Assembly: GCF_015355755.1 (NCBI RefSeq)
Contig: NZ_JACVEE010000002.1
Span: 1,302,001-1,366,000, forward strand
Length of the DNA: 64,000 nucleotides
Direction: 5' to 3'
Origin: Nocardia sp. XZ_19_385
Lineage (GTDB): Bacteria > Actinomycetota > Actinomycetes > Mycobacteriales > Mycobacteriaceae
Of the stretch, positions 27,838 through 37,000 are shown piece by piece (the first letter of the stretch is position 1; every line of letters starts with the position of its first letter). The translations under genes were made by a program, and so were the position numbers. The notes beneath the pieces are model-generated. The model was not told the origin of the DNA and made no database searches. It saw nothing but the letters and a program-made list of their open reading frames with translations.

Positions 27838-27866
27838 TTAACCGGAGTTCGCACAGCGCGTACTAT
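27838..27866 (+). promoter_or_regulatory. candidate promoter upstream of fadA
   Basis: TTAACC (27838-27843), a 17-base spacer and TACTAT (27861-27866) form a sigma-A-like promoter. Transcription would start near 27873, leaving about 228 bases before fadA. Confidence 0.45.
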
Positions 27867-27872
27867 GAACGG

Positions 27873-28007
27873 GTGGCCGTCGACTCTGGTATGCCGAGCC
27901 TCTATCGTGAGCAGTTGCGTGCCCGGATTTGTACAGCGTTATGCGGCACGAACGACGAGCCTGGAGCGTTTTACCAAGCGCAGGGCTCGGCAAGCGTCGC
28001 CAATTGA
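27873..28007 (+). CDS. possible leaderless small ORF upstream of fadA
   Basis: A GTG at 27873 lies 6 nt after the TACTAT element and opens a 44-codon frame ending in TGA at 28005-28007. The predicted peptide starts VAVDSGMPSLYREQLRARIC and contains two cysteines. No homology is known to me. Leaderless upstream ORFs are common in mycobacteria, and this one would occupy much of the fadAB 5' untranslated region. It may be a small protein, a regulatory upstream ORF, or coincidence. The remaining 93 bases before fadA contain a GACGGTCGGTCG stretch and an AAGGAAGG ribosome binding site. Confidence 0.35.
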   Translation: MAVDSGMPSLYREQLRARICTALCGTNDEPGAFYQAQGSASVAN

Positions 28008-28100
28008 ATACAGACGGTCGGTCGTAGCGCCGGTCGGTGCACAGAGCGCTCGGACGGGTGAACTCCCGGCCGCCGCACCCCAAGGAAGGAAACACTCCAC

Positions 28101-29315
28101 ATGACCACAGAGGCCTACATTTACGAGGCCATCCGCACCCCGCGCGGACGCGGCAAGAAGAACGGTTCGCTGCACTCGGTCAAGCCGATCGACCTGACCG
28201 TGGGTCTGATCCAGGAGCTGCGGAACCGTTTCCCGAACCTCGATGAGGACCAGATCTCGGACCTCATTCTCGGTGTGGTGAGCCCGGTCGGCGATCAGGG
28301 CATGGATATCGCCCGCACCGCTGTCACCGTGGCCGGCCTGCCCGACACCGTCGGCGGCTTCCAGCTGAACCGCTTCTGTGCCTCCGGCCTCGAGGCCGTC
28401 AACCTGGCCGCGCAGAAGGTGCGCTCCGGCTTCGACGACCTGGTCATCGCCGGTGGCGTCGAGTCGATGTCCCGCGTGGCCATGGGCTCCGACGGTGGCG
28501 CCTGGGCCCTGGACCCGGCCACCAACTACGACACCTACTTCGTCCCGCAGGGTGTCTCGGCCGACCTGATCGCGACCATCGAGGGCTTCTCCCGCGATGA
28601 CGTCGACGCCTACGCCGTGCGCTCGCAGGACCTGGCCGCCAAGGCCACCACCGGCGGCTACTTCGCCAAGTCGATCGTGCCGGTCAAGGACCAGAACGGC
28701 CTGATCGTGCTGGACAGCGACGAGCACATGCGTCCCGGCACCACTGCCGCGGACCTGGGCAAGCTGAACCCGTCCTTCGCCATGGTCGGCGAAATGGGTG
28801 GCTTCGACGCGGTGGCGCTGCAGAAGTACCACTTCGTGGAGAAGATCAACCACGTGCACCACGGCGGCAACAGCTCCGGCATCGTCGACGGCGCCGCGCT
28901 CGTGCTGATCGGTTCGGAAGAGGCCGGCAAGGCCTCGGGCCTGACCCCCCGTGCCCGCGTCGTCGCGACCGCGACCTCCGGCGCCGACTCCACCATCATG
29001 CTGACCGGCCCGACCCCGGCCGCCAAGAAGGCGCTCGCCAAGGCCGGCCTGTCCATCGAGGACATGGACCTGGTCGAGATCAACGAGGCCTTCGCCTCCG
29101 TCGTGCTGAAGTTCCAGAAGGACATGAACGTCCCGGACGAGAAGCTGAACGTCAACGGCGGCGCCATCGCGATGGGCCACCCGCTGGGCGCCACCGGCGC
29201 GATGATCACCGGCACCATGGTCGACGAGCTGGAGCGCCGCAACGGTCGCTACGCGCTGATCACCCTGTGCATCGGCGGCGGCATGGGCGTCGCGACCATC
29301 ATCGAACGCGTCTAA
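28101..29315 (+). CDS. fadA: acetyl-CoA acyltransferase (3-ketoacyl-CoA thiolase)
   Basis: 404 residues. The nucleophilic cysteine lies near residue 92 ([12 protein letters not shown]), the histidine in [15 protein letters not shown] near 358, and the general-base cysteine in LCIGGGMG near 389. It performs the last step of beta-oxidation, thiolytic cleavage of 3-ketoacyl-CoA. It is followed after 40 bases by fadB, giving the two-gene trifunctional complex known from M. tuberculosis (Rv0859-Rv0860). The ribosome binding site AAGGAAGG precedes the ATG. Confidence 0.95.
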   Translation: MTTEAYIYEAIRTPRGRGKKNGSLHSVKPIDLTVGLIQELRNRFPNLDEDQISDLILGVVSPVGDQGMDIARTAVTVAGLPDTVGGFQLNRFCASGLEAVNLAAQKVRSGFDDLVIAGGVESMSRVAMGSDGGAWALDPATNYDTYFVPQGVSADLIATIEGFSRDDVDAYAVRSQDLAAKATTGGYFAKSIVPVKDQNGLIVLDSDEHMRPGTTAADLGKLNPSFAMVGEMGGFDAVALQKYHFVEKINHVHHGGNSSGIVDGAALVLIGSEEAGKASGLTPRARVVATATSGADSTIMLTGPTPAAKKALAKAGLSIEDMDLVEINEAFASVVLKFQKDMNVPDEKLNVNGGAIAMGHPLGATGAMITGTMVDELERRNGRYALITLCIGGGMGVATIIERV

Positions 29316-29355
29316 TCCCCAACCGACGCAGACTTTCACGAGGAGAAACAAAGCA

Positions 29356-31506
29356 GTGACCGAAAACAACATGATCGGTTGGGAGCAGGATTCGGACGGC
29401 ATCGTCGTTTTGACGATGGACGACCCGAACCAGGGCGCCAACACGATGAACGAGCTCTACAAGAACTCGATGACCGCCACGGTCGAGCGCCTCGAGGCCG
29501 AGAAGGACAGCATCACCGGTGTCGTCCTGACCTCCGCGAAGAAGACCTTCTTCGCCGGCGGCGACCTCAAGAACATGATGAAGGTCGGCCCGGAAGACGG
29601 CCAGGGCCTGATGGACGAGCTCGCCAACATCAAGGGCGCGCTGCGCCGCCTGGAGCAGCTGGGCAAGCCGGTCGTGGCCGCCATCAACGGCGCCGCGCTC
29701 GGCGGCGGGCTGGAGATCTGTCTGGCGACGCACTACCGCATCGCGGCCGACGTGCGCGGCCTGAAGATCGGCCTGCCCGAGGTCAAGCTGGGCCTGCTGC
29801 CCGCCGGCGGCGGCGTCACCCGCACCGTGCGCATGTTCGGTCTGCAGAACGCGCTGATGCAGATCCTGCTGCAGGGCAACGAGTTCAACGCCACCAAGGC
29901 CAAGGAAGTCGGCCTGGTCAACGAGGTCGTCGGCTCCATCGAGGAACTGGTCCCCGCGGCCAAGGCGTGGATCAAGGCCAACCCGGACAAGGGCGTGCAG
30001 CCCTGGGACGTCAAGGGCTACAAGATCCCCGGCGGCACCCCGTCCACCCCGGCCTTCGCGGCGAACCTGCCCGCGTTCCCGGCCAACCTGCGCAAGCAGC
30101 TCAAGGGCGCGAACATGCCGGCCCCGCGGGCCATCATGTCCGCCGCGGTCGAGGGCGCGCAGGTCGATTTCGACAACGCGTCGCTGATCGAGTCCCGCTA
30201 CTTCGTCGGCCTGCTGACCGGCCCGGTCGCGAAGAACATGATCCAGGCGTTCTTCTTCGACCTGCAGTCGATCAACAACGGCGGCTCCCGTCCGAACGAT
30301 GTCCCGAAGAAGGACATCAAGAAGATCGGCGTGCTGGGCGCGGGCATGATGGGCGCGGGCATCGCCTACGTCTCGGCCAAGGCCGGCTACCAGGTCGTGC
30401 TCAAGGACGTCACCATCGAGGCGGCCGAGCGCGGCAAGAACTACTCCGAGAAGATCGAGGCCAAGGCCCTCTCGCGTGGCAAGACCACCGAGGAGAAGTC
30501 CAAGGCGCTGCTCGACCTGATCACCCCGGCCGCGGATCCCGAGGCCTTCGCCGGCGTCGATTTCGTCATCGAGGCCGTCTTCGAGAACACCGAGCTCAAG
30601 CACAAGGTGTTCCAGGAGATCGAGGACATCGTGGACGCGGACGCCCTGCTGGGCTCCAACACCTCGACCCTGCCGATCACCGGTCTCGCGGCCGGCGTGA
30701 AGCGCCAGGAAGACTTCATCGGCATCCACTTCTTCTCGCCGGTCGACAAGATGCCGCTGGTGGAGATCATCCGCGGTGAGAAGACCTCCGACGAGGCGCT
30801 GGCCCGGGTGTTCGACTACACCCTCGCGATCAAGAAGACCCCGATCGTGGTCAACGACAGCCGTGGCTTCTTCACCTCGCGCGTCATCGGCACCTTCGTC
30901 AACGAGGCGATCGCCATGCTCACCGAGGGCATCGACCCCTCGACCATCGAGCAGGCCGGTCTGCAGGCGGGCTACCCGGCCGCGCCGCTGCAGCTCTCGG
31001 ATGAGCTGAACATGAAGCTCATGCTGAAGATCGCCAAGGAGACCGAGGAAGCGATCGCCAAGGGCGACGCGACCATGGGCCGCAAGCGGCACCCGGCGAT
31101 CGACGTGATCGAGTACCTGGTGAACGAGGGTCGTCCGGGCCGCCTGGAGAAGGCTGGCTTCTACGAGTACGACGAGGCGGGCAAGCGCACCGGTCTGTGG
31201 CCGGGCCTGCGTGAGCACTTCAAGACCGTCGCCGGTTTCGGTGTGCCGATCCAGGATCTGATCGACCGCATGCTGTTCATCGAGGCGATCGAGACCCAGA
31301 AGTGCTTCGACGAGGGCGTGCTGACCACGACCGCCGACGCCAACATCGGCTCGATCTTCGGTATCGGCTACCCGGCGTGGACCGGTGGCGTGCACCAGTT
31401 CATCGTCGGTTACCCGGGCGGCCAGGAGGGCTTCGTGGCCCGGGCCGACGAGCTGGCCGCGAAGTACGGCGAGCGTTTCCAGGTGCCGGCCTCGCTGCGC
31501 AAGTAA
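29356..31506 (+). CDS. fadB: 3-hydroxyacyl-CoA dehydrogenase / enoyl-CoA hydratase
   Basis: 716 residues, the alpha subunit of the fatty-acid oxidation complex. Residues 1-290 form the hydratase/isomerase, with oxyanion-hole segments FFAGGDLKNM and INGAALGGGLEICLATHY. From about 325 comes the NAD-binding motif GVLGAGMMGAGIAYVSAKAG, then the dehydrogenase signature DFIGIHFFSPVDKMPLVEI and the C-terminal HAD domain (KTPIVVNDSRGFFTSR). It pairs with FadA. The start is GTG with an AGGAG site. Codon use is strongly biased to C- and G-ending codons, suggesting high expression. Confidence 0.95.
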   Translation: MTENNMIGWEQDSDGIVVLTMDDPNQGANTMNELYKNSMTATVERLEAEKDSITGVVLTSAKKTFFAGGDLKNMMKVGPEDGQGLMDELANIKGALRRLEQLGKPVVAAINGAALGGGLEICLATHYRIAADVRGLKIGLPEVKLGLLPAGGGVTRTVRMFGLQNALMQILLQGNEFNATKAKEVGLVNEVVGSIEELVPAAKAWIKANPDKGVQPWDVKGYKIPGGTPSTPAFAANLPAFPANLRKQLKGANMPAPRAIMSAAVEGAQVDFDNASLIESRYFVGLLTGPVAKNMIQAFFFDLQSINNGGSRPNDVPKKDIKKIGVLGAGMMGAGIAYVSAKAGYQVVLKDVTIEAAERGKNYSEKIEAKALSRGKTTEEKSKALLDLITPAADPEAFAGVDFVIEAVFENTELKHKVFQEIEDIVDADALLGSNTSTLPITGLAAGVKRQEDFIGIHFFSPVDKMPLVEIIRGEKTSDEALARVFDYTLAIKKTPIVVNDSRGFFTSRVIGTFVNEAIAMLTEGIDPSTIEQAGLQAGYPAAPLQLSDELNMKLMLKIAKETEEAIAKGDATMGRKRHPAIDVIEYLVNEGRPGRLEKAGFYEYDEAGKRTGLWPGLREHFKTVAGFGVPIQDLIDRMLFIEAIETQKCFDEGVLTTTADANIGSIFGIGYPAWTGGVHQFIVGYPGGQEGFVARADELAAKYGERFQVPASLRK

Positions 31507-31529
31507 GTCTGCAGTAGCACCAACGGCGG

Positions 31530-31560
31530 AGCCCGCCACCACGAATTGTGGTGGCGGGCT
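31530..31560 (+). terminator. intrinsic terminator after fadB
   Basis: A perfect 13-bp stem (AGCCCGCCACCAC with complement at 31548-31560), 5-base loop, then TTGTCATTCTT, 24 bases past the fadB stop. Confidence 0.85.
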
Positions 31561-31684
31561 TTGTCATTCTTCATGAGATCTTCATGTTTACCTGTTGGGT
31601 CACAACGTTTTCGCCAATTACTCGCCGGTACCGCGAATGAGACTTGTAGCAATTCAACAGTTTTCACGCAGCTATCGGAATTTC

Positions 31685-31718
31685 TTGACGCCCTCAATGG
31701 TGAACGCATATGGTTCAC
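31685..31718 (+). promoter_or_regulatory. promoter with overlapping inverted-repeat operator, first LPMO gene
   Basis: TTGACG (31685-31690), 18-base spacer, TATGGT (31709-31714). GTGAAC (31700-31705) and GTTCAC (31713-31718) form a perfect inverted repeat with a 7-base centre lying over the -10 element, so a repressor bound here would block transcription. The same layout recurs before the second LPMO gene. Confidence 0.65.
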
Positions 31719-31788
31719 AACGCGCTTTATAACAGGACAGTAACGCCGGCCCCTTGCTGTTCGTCCATACTGATGAGGGAGAACAAGA

Positions 31789-32586
31789 GTGGGTATTCGT
31801 GCCCTTTCTACCGCTGGTGCTGCCCTGGGTATCGCGCTCGCGGTCATGCCGGCCGGAACCGCGTCCGCGCACGGCTATCTGTCCGGCCCGGCCAGTCGTC
31901 AGGCCCAATGCGCCGCGGGCAGTGTTTCCTGCGGACCGGTGTCGTATGAGCCGCAAAGCGTCGAAGGCCCCAAGGGTCAGAAGAATTGCAGCGCCGGTCT
32001 GGCGAACTTCAAGGAACTGGACGACGACAGCAAGCCGTGGGCAGTCCACGATGTCAGCGGCACTGTCGATTTCACCTGGACGCTGACCGCGCTGCACCGC
32101 ACCGCCAGCTATGAGTACTACATCGGCGACAAGCGCGTCGGGTTCGTCGACGAGGGTAACGAGGTGCCGGACTCGAAGACCCAGACGCACAAGATCGACC
32201 TGAGCGGCTTCAGCGGGAAGCAGAAGCTGCTGGCGATCTGGAACATCGGCGACACCGTCAACGCCTTCTACTCCTGCGTCGACCTGAACATCGGTGGCGG
32301 GGGATCGACGCCGACCACCGGGCCGACCACCTCGGCCCCCGCGCCCACCACCGGTGCGCCCGCGCCGACCACCACCGCGCCCGCGCCGACCACGACGGCG
32401 CCACCGAGCACTCCGGTGACCACCCAGCCGAACCCGGCGGGCACGGTCTGGGAGCCGCACGCTTCCTTCAAGGTCGGTGACGAAGTGATCTACCAGGGCA
32501 AGAAGTACAAGTGCCTGCAGGCGCACACCGCGCACGACCCGAACTGGACGCCGGCGAACACTCCGGCACTGTGGCAGTCGATCTGA
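31789..32586 (+). CDS. secreted AA10 lytic polysaccharide monooxygenase with C-terminal CBM5/12
   Basis: 265 residues. A signal peptide ends at ASA-27, so the mature protein starts with His28 (HGYLSGPASRQAQC), the N-terminal ligand of the copper histidine brace; His103 in LTALHRTASYEYY is the second ligand. The catalytic domain runs to about 165. A Thr/Pro/Ala linker follows, then a carbohydrate-binding module (WEPHASFKVGDEVIYQGKKY ... WTPANTPALWQ). The family oxidatively cleaves chitin or cellulose. The linker and module suggest action on crystalline chitin. It is a tandem paralogue of the next gene. Confidence 0.9.
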   Translation: MGIRALSTAGAALGIALAVMPAGTASAHGYLSGPASRQAQCAAGSVSCGPVSYEPQSVEGPKGQKNCSAGLANFKELDDDSKPWAVHDVSGTVDFTWTLTALHRTASYEYYIGDKRVGFVDEGNEVPDSKTQTHKIDLSGFSGKQKLLAIWNIGDTVNAFYSCVDLNIGGGGSTPTTGPTTSAPAPTTGAPAPTTTAPAPTTTAPPSTPVTTQPNPAGTVWEPHASFKVGDEVIYQGKKYKCLQAHTAHDPNWTPANTPALWQSI

Positions 32587-32608
32587 TCGACGGCTGATCC
32601 GAACGCTG

Positions 32609-32640
32609 AGCCCGCTCCCACGTTGTGGGGGCGGGCTTTT
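32609..32640 (+). terminator. intrinsic terminator after first LPMO gene
   Basis: A 13-base stem (AGCCCGCTCCCAC with a near-complement at 32625-32637), 3-base loop, followed by a TTTT run. Confidence 0.85.
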
Positions 32641-32833
32641 CGTTTCCCGGGAGAGAACTTGCTGATGGCTTGCGGTGAACCGCGTCAGCAGCCTCTCGAG
32701 CTGAGGGCCATTTGATCTATCTATTGCGATGGGAAGCAAACCCGGCTGGTCGCAATGTTTTTGGCGGTTCCTACAGATCCTTTGGATGAGATCTGCGACA
32801 CGCCAACAGTTTCCGCCTAGTTATCAAAAGTCC

Positions 32834-32866
32834 TTGACGCTTCAATGGTGAAAGCATATGGTTCAC
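32834..32866 (+). promoter_or_regulatory. promoter with overlapping inverted-repeat operator, second LPMO gene
   Basis: TTGACG (32834-32839), 17-base spacer, TATGGT (32857-32862). GTGAAA-N7-GTTCAC (32848-32866) keeps the operator of the first gene with a single change. The following 5' leader, with AACAGGACAGTAACGCCGGC, is also shared with the first gene. Bases 32641-32833 show nothing else recognisable. Confidence 0.62.
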
Positions 32867-32943
32867 AACGCGTTTGATAACAGGACAGTAACGCCGGCCC
32901 CTTGCTGTTCATCGATCCATCCACATTGATGAGGAGAACAAGA

Positions 32944-33777
32944 GTGGGTATTCGTGCCCTGTCTACCGTCGGCGTTGCCCTGGGTACAGCGCCGTTTCTA
33001 ATCGCGGTCCTGCCGCCCGGGACCGCCTCCGCGCACGGTTACGTGTCGGGTCCGGCCAGTCGCCAAGCCCAGTGCGCCGCCCGGACCGTCTCGTGCGGTC
33101 CGGTGCAATACGAGCCGCAAAGCGTGGAAGGCCCCAAGGGTCAGCGCAATTGCAGCGCGGGACTGGCGAATTTCCGGGAGCTCGACGACGACGGCAAACC
33201 GTGGACCGTCCACAATGTCCGCGGCACAGTCGATTTCACCTGGACGCTGACCGCACTGCACCGCACCGCGAGCTACGAGTACTACATCGGCGGCACGCGT
33301 GTGGGTTACGTCGACATGGACAACGCCGTCCCGTCCTCGAACACCCAGGCACACAAGGTCGACCTATCCGGGTTCAGCGGTAAGCAGAAGTTGCTGGCCA
33401 TCTGGAACATCGGTGATACCAGCAATGCCTTCTACTCCTGCGTCGACCTGAACATCGGCGGTAACTCCACGCCGACGACTACGCCGCGGCCCACCACCTC
33501 GACGCCGACGACGCCGAGACCGACCGACCCGACCACGACCCGGCCCAGCACGCCACCGACCACCACCCCGAGGCCCACCGACCCGACGACCACGCCCCCG
33601 AGACCGACCACTACCCGGCCGGACCCGGGCGGTACGGCTTGGCGGCCGCACGCCACCTACCAGGTCGGCGACCAGGTGACCTACCAGGGTGCGAAGTACC
33701 AGTGCCGGCAGGCGCACACCGTCCACGATCCGAACTGGACACCGCCCAACACCCCGGCACTGTGGCAGCGGACCTGA
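32944..33777 (+). CDS. secreted AA10 lytic polysaccharide monooxygenase with CBM5/12, tandem paralogue
   Basis: 277 residues, strongly similar to the preceding gene through the catalytic domain. The signal peptide is longer (three more residues, ending GTASA-30), giving mature His31; the second histidine is again in LTALHRTASYEYY. The linker is a longer Thr/Pro/Arg repeat (TTTPRPT, TDPTTTRPST) and the module reads WRPHATYQVGDQVTYQGAKY. The duplication includes promoter, operator and leader, so the copies are probably co-regulated. GTG at 32944 follows GAGGAG; the frame opens at 32902 without a site. Confidence 0.9.
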   Translation: MGIRALSTVGVALGTAPFLIAVLPPGTASAHGYVSGPASRQAQCAARTVSCGPVQYEPQSVEGPKGQRNCSAGLANFRELDDDGKPWTVHNVRGTVDFTWTLTALHRTASYEYYIGGTRVGYVDMDNAVPSSNTQAHKVDLSGFSGKQKLLAIWNIGDTSNAFYSCVDLNIGGNSTPTTTPRPTTSTPTTPRPTDPTTTRPSTPPTTTPRPTDPTTTPPRPTTTRPDPGGTAWRPHATYQVGDQVTYQGAKYQCRQAHTVHDPNWTPPNTPALWQRT

Positions 33778-33797
33778 TCTCCCGCTGACCCCGAGCG

Positions 33798-33830
33798 AAA
33801 GCCCGCCCCACGTCTGCGGGGGCGGGCTTT
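33798..33830 (+). terminator. intrinsic terminator after second LPMO gene
   Basis: AAAGCCCGCCCC (33798-33809) pairs with GGGGCGGGCTTT (33819-33830), with A and T runs at the outer ends. It lies 20 bases past the stop. Confidence 0.75.
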
Positions 33831-34000
33831 CCCGGCGGTAACGGCGCTGCTTCGAATCCTCACCCGCACGCCCCGTTACCGCGCTACGTTGGAGTAAGCG
33901 CAGACAATACGGATACCCCGCAGCGCCTGCGATGAGTCCGATGTCGGTGCGTACCACGATCGCCGACGTCGCCGATTCGATGTTAGTTCGAGGTGGGCAC

Positions 34001-37000
34001 ATGAATCCACAGACGCGTTCGGGCCCTGGGGGGCGGAAGCCGGCGGTGGCGCGGGCGAGCTCTGGGGAGCCCGAGGCGGAGACCGCCGATCCGAAATCCC
34101 GCCCGCACACCGACACCCAGCGTATGGAGCCGATCGCCGTGGCCGACGAATTGGCGGCCATGGGCTTGTCCGGGGCGGTGGAGATCGGGCGGGGCGGATT
34201 CGGTGTGGTGTACCGGTGCCTGCAGGTCGCGCTGGAACGCGTGGTCGCTGTCAAGGTCCTGTCCTCGGAGATCGATGACGAGAGCCGGGAGCGGTTCCTG
34301 CGCGAGGAGCAGGCCATGGGCCGGCTGTCCGGGCATCCGAATATCGTCGACATCCTGCAGGTCGATGTCACCGCCAGCGGTATGCCGATCATCGTGATGC
34401 CGTACTGCACACACGGCTCCTTCGAACAGCTGATCCGCGACCAGGGCCCGCTGACCTGGTCGGATTCGATGCGAGCCGGTGTGAAATTGGCGGGCGCCAT
34501 CGAGAGCGCACACCGGGCGGGGATCCTGCACCGCGATGTGAAGCCGGCCAATGTACTGCTCAGCGCCTACGGCGAACCGCAGCTCACCGATTTCGGGATC
34601 GCCCGGATCCCCGGTGGTTTCCGTACCTCCAGCAGCCTCATCACGGGCTCGCCGGCGTTCACCGCGCCGGAGGTGCTCAAAGGCGACGAACCGACCGTCC
34701 GCTCGGATATCTACAGCCTCGGCGCCACCCTGTTCGCGCTGCTCACCGGGCACGCGGCCTTCGAGCGACAGGCCGGGGAAAAGGTAGTCGCCCAGTTCCT
34801 CCGGATCACCACCCAGCCGGTCCCTGACCTGCGGGATCAGGACATCCCCACCGACGTGGCGGCGGTCATCGAGGCGGCTATGTCGGGCGATCCGCGGGAG
34901 CGCCCGGAGTCGGCCTACGCCTTCGGCGAGCTGCTGCGCGACGTCCAACTGGCGCACGGAATGGTGCCCGACGAGATGGCGCTGCTGGATCCGGCGGCCC
35001 TGCCCGACGAGATCGACCTCGCGACCGGGGAGCCCTCGGGGAACCTGCCGGAGTCGACGGGTACGCGGCCCGGGATCACCCGCCGCAGCTGGCCGCTGAC
35101 CTTGCGGCCGATGGTGTCCCAGCATCCCACCGGCGCCGCCGCCCCGACGCTGCCGCCGACTGCGGCGACCAAGTTCCGGCCGCCGACCCCGGCCCGGGAA
35201 CCGATGCTGCGGCCCCGGCTGCTGGACACGTTGCGCGCCGGGGGCCGACGCCGGCTCGCGGTGATCCACGCGCCCGCCGGCTTCGGCAAGTCGACGGTGG
35301 CTGCCCAGTGGCGGGCCGAATTGGTCGCGGGCGGTGTCCCGGTCGCCTGGCTGGGTGTGGGCCACGACGACGACAACGAGGTCTGGTTCCTCGCACACCT
35401 GATCGAGGCGATCCGCCGGGTCCGCCCCGATATCGGAATGGGGCTGGACCGGGTGCTGGAGGAACGGCCCGCCGACGCCGTCGCCTATGTGATCGCCACC
35501 CTCATCGACGAGATCCACAGCGGCGGCGAAACCATCGTGGTCGTCGTCGACGACTGGCATCGCCTCGATGATCCGGGCGCGCACCGGGTGATGGAGTCGT
35601 TGCTGGACAACGGATGCCACCATCTGCGGTTCGTGGTGACCAGCCGGGAGCAGTCGGGCCTGCCGACCAGCCGGATGCGGGTGCACGACGAACTGGTCGA
35701 GATCGGATCGACGGCGTTGCGCCTGACCCTGGAGGAAACCCGGGAAGTCCTGGTGGAGCGCCACAACTTCGACCTCGGCGACACCCAGATCGAGCAGATC
35801 CAGACCGCCACCGACGGCTGGCCCGCCGCCATCCAACTGGTCAGTCTCGCACTGCGCGGCAACGCCGCGGCCGATCAGCTGATCGGGACGCTGTGCGAAG
35901 GGACGCACGGCATTCGGGAGTACCTCGCGGAGAACGTGCTCAATACCCTCGAGCCGCGCATGCTGGACTTCCTCACCGCCATCTCGGTATCCGAGAAAAT
36001 CTGCGGTTCACTGGCTTCGGCGCTGTCGGAGGACAGCGAAGGGGAGCTGCTGCTGGCCCAGGCCGAGCAGCGGGAGCTGTTCCTGCACCGGATCGAGCAC
36101 GACCCGGAGTGGTTCCGGATGCAACCGCTGTTCGCCGAACATCTGCGCGGCCGGTTGGAGCAGTCCGATCCGGCCAAGCTGAAAGCCTTGCACCGCAAGG
36201 CCTCCCGCTGGTTCGCCGAGCATCAGCAGCTGCGGAAATCGGTGGATCACGCGCTCGCGGCGACCGATCTGAAGCTGGCGCTGGACCTGCTCGAGGGCGG
36301 CGGTATGGACCTCATCGACGGGTCCCGGCTGGCGACCTTGCTCGGCACCGTGTCGAAACTGCCGGTGCAGCAGGTGTCTTCGCGGTCGAAACTGCTGATG
36401 GCGGTGGCGCGCGCGAATGTGAACCTGCAGCAGTCCGGTGCGGCGCGCACGGCGCTGGGGCGGCTGTCCAGCCTGCTGGCGCGCGGGTCGGCGACCGATG
36501 CGGAGGTGGCGCAGCAGCGCTGCGAAGCCGCCGTGCTGTCCGCGGCCGATCAGATCGCGAGTGATCACACCGAGGGCGTGCTGGACCAGGTCGCGGACTG
36601 CCTGGAACGGCCCGATGAGCTGCCCGCCTGGACGGTGTCGACCGCCGCGAACCTGACCGCGTTCGTGCGGCTCACCCATTTCGATTTCGACGGCGCCCGG
36701 GAAATCCAGCAGTGGGCCGAGCCGTATCACGCGCAGTCCAAGGATCCGCTCGGCGCGGTCTTCGGGCTGTGCTCCCAAGGCGCCGCCGCCTACGAACAAC
36801 TCGATATCCCGACCGCCATGGATCGGTTCCAGCAGGCGTGGGATACCGCACGCGAGCAGGCGGGCCCGCGCTCACACGCGGTGCGGGTGGCGGCGGCGCT
36901 GCTCGGTGAATTGAACTATCGCCGTGGGGATCTGGATGCGGCCGATCGGCTGCTCGACGAGAGTCACGAGCTGGTCACCCGGGTCGGTCCGGTCGATTTC

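Noticed and set aside
29299..31542. A 747-codon frame antisense to fadB
   Set aside because: It is the complement of a strongly biased gene; no motif or ribosome binding site supports it.
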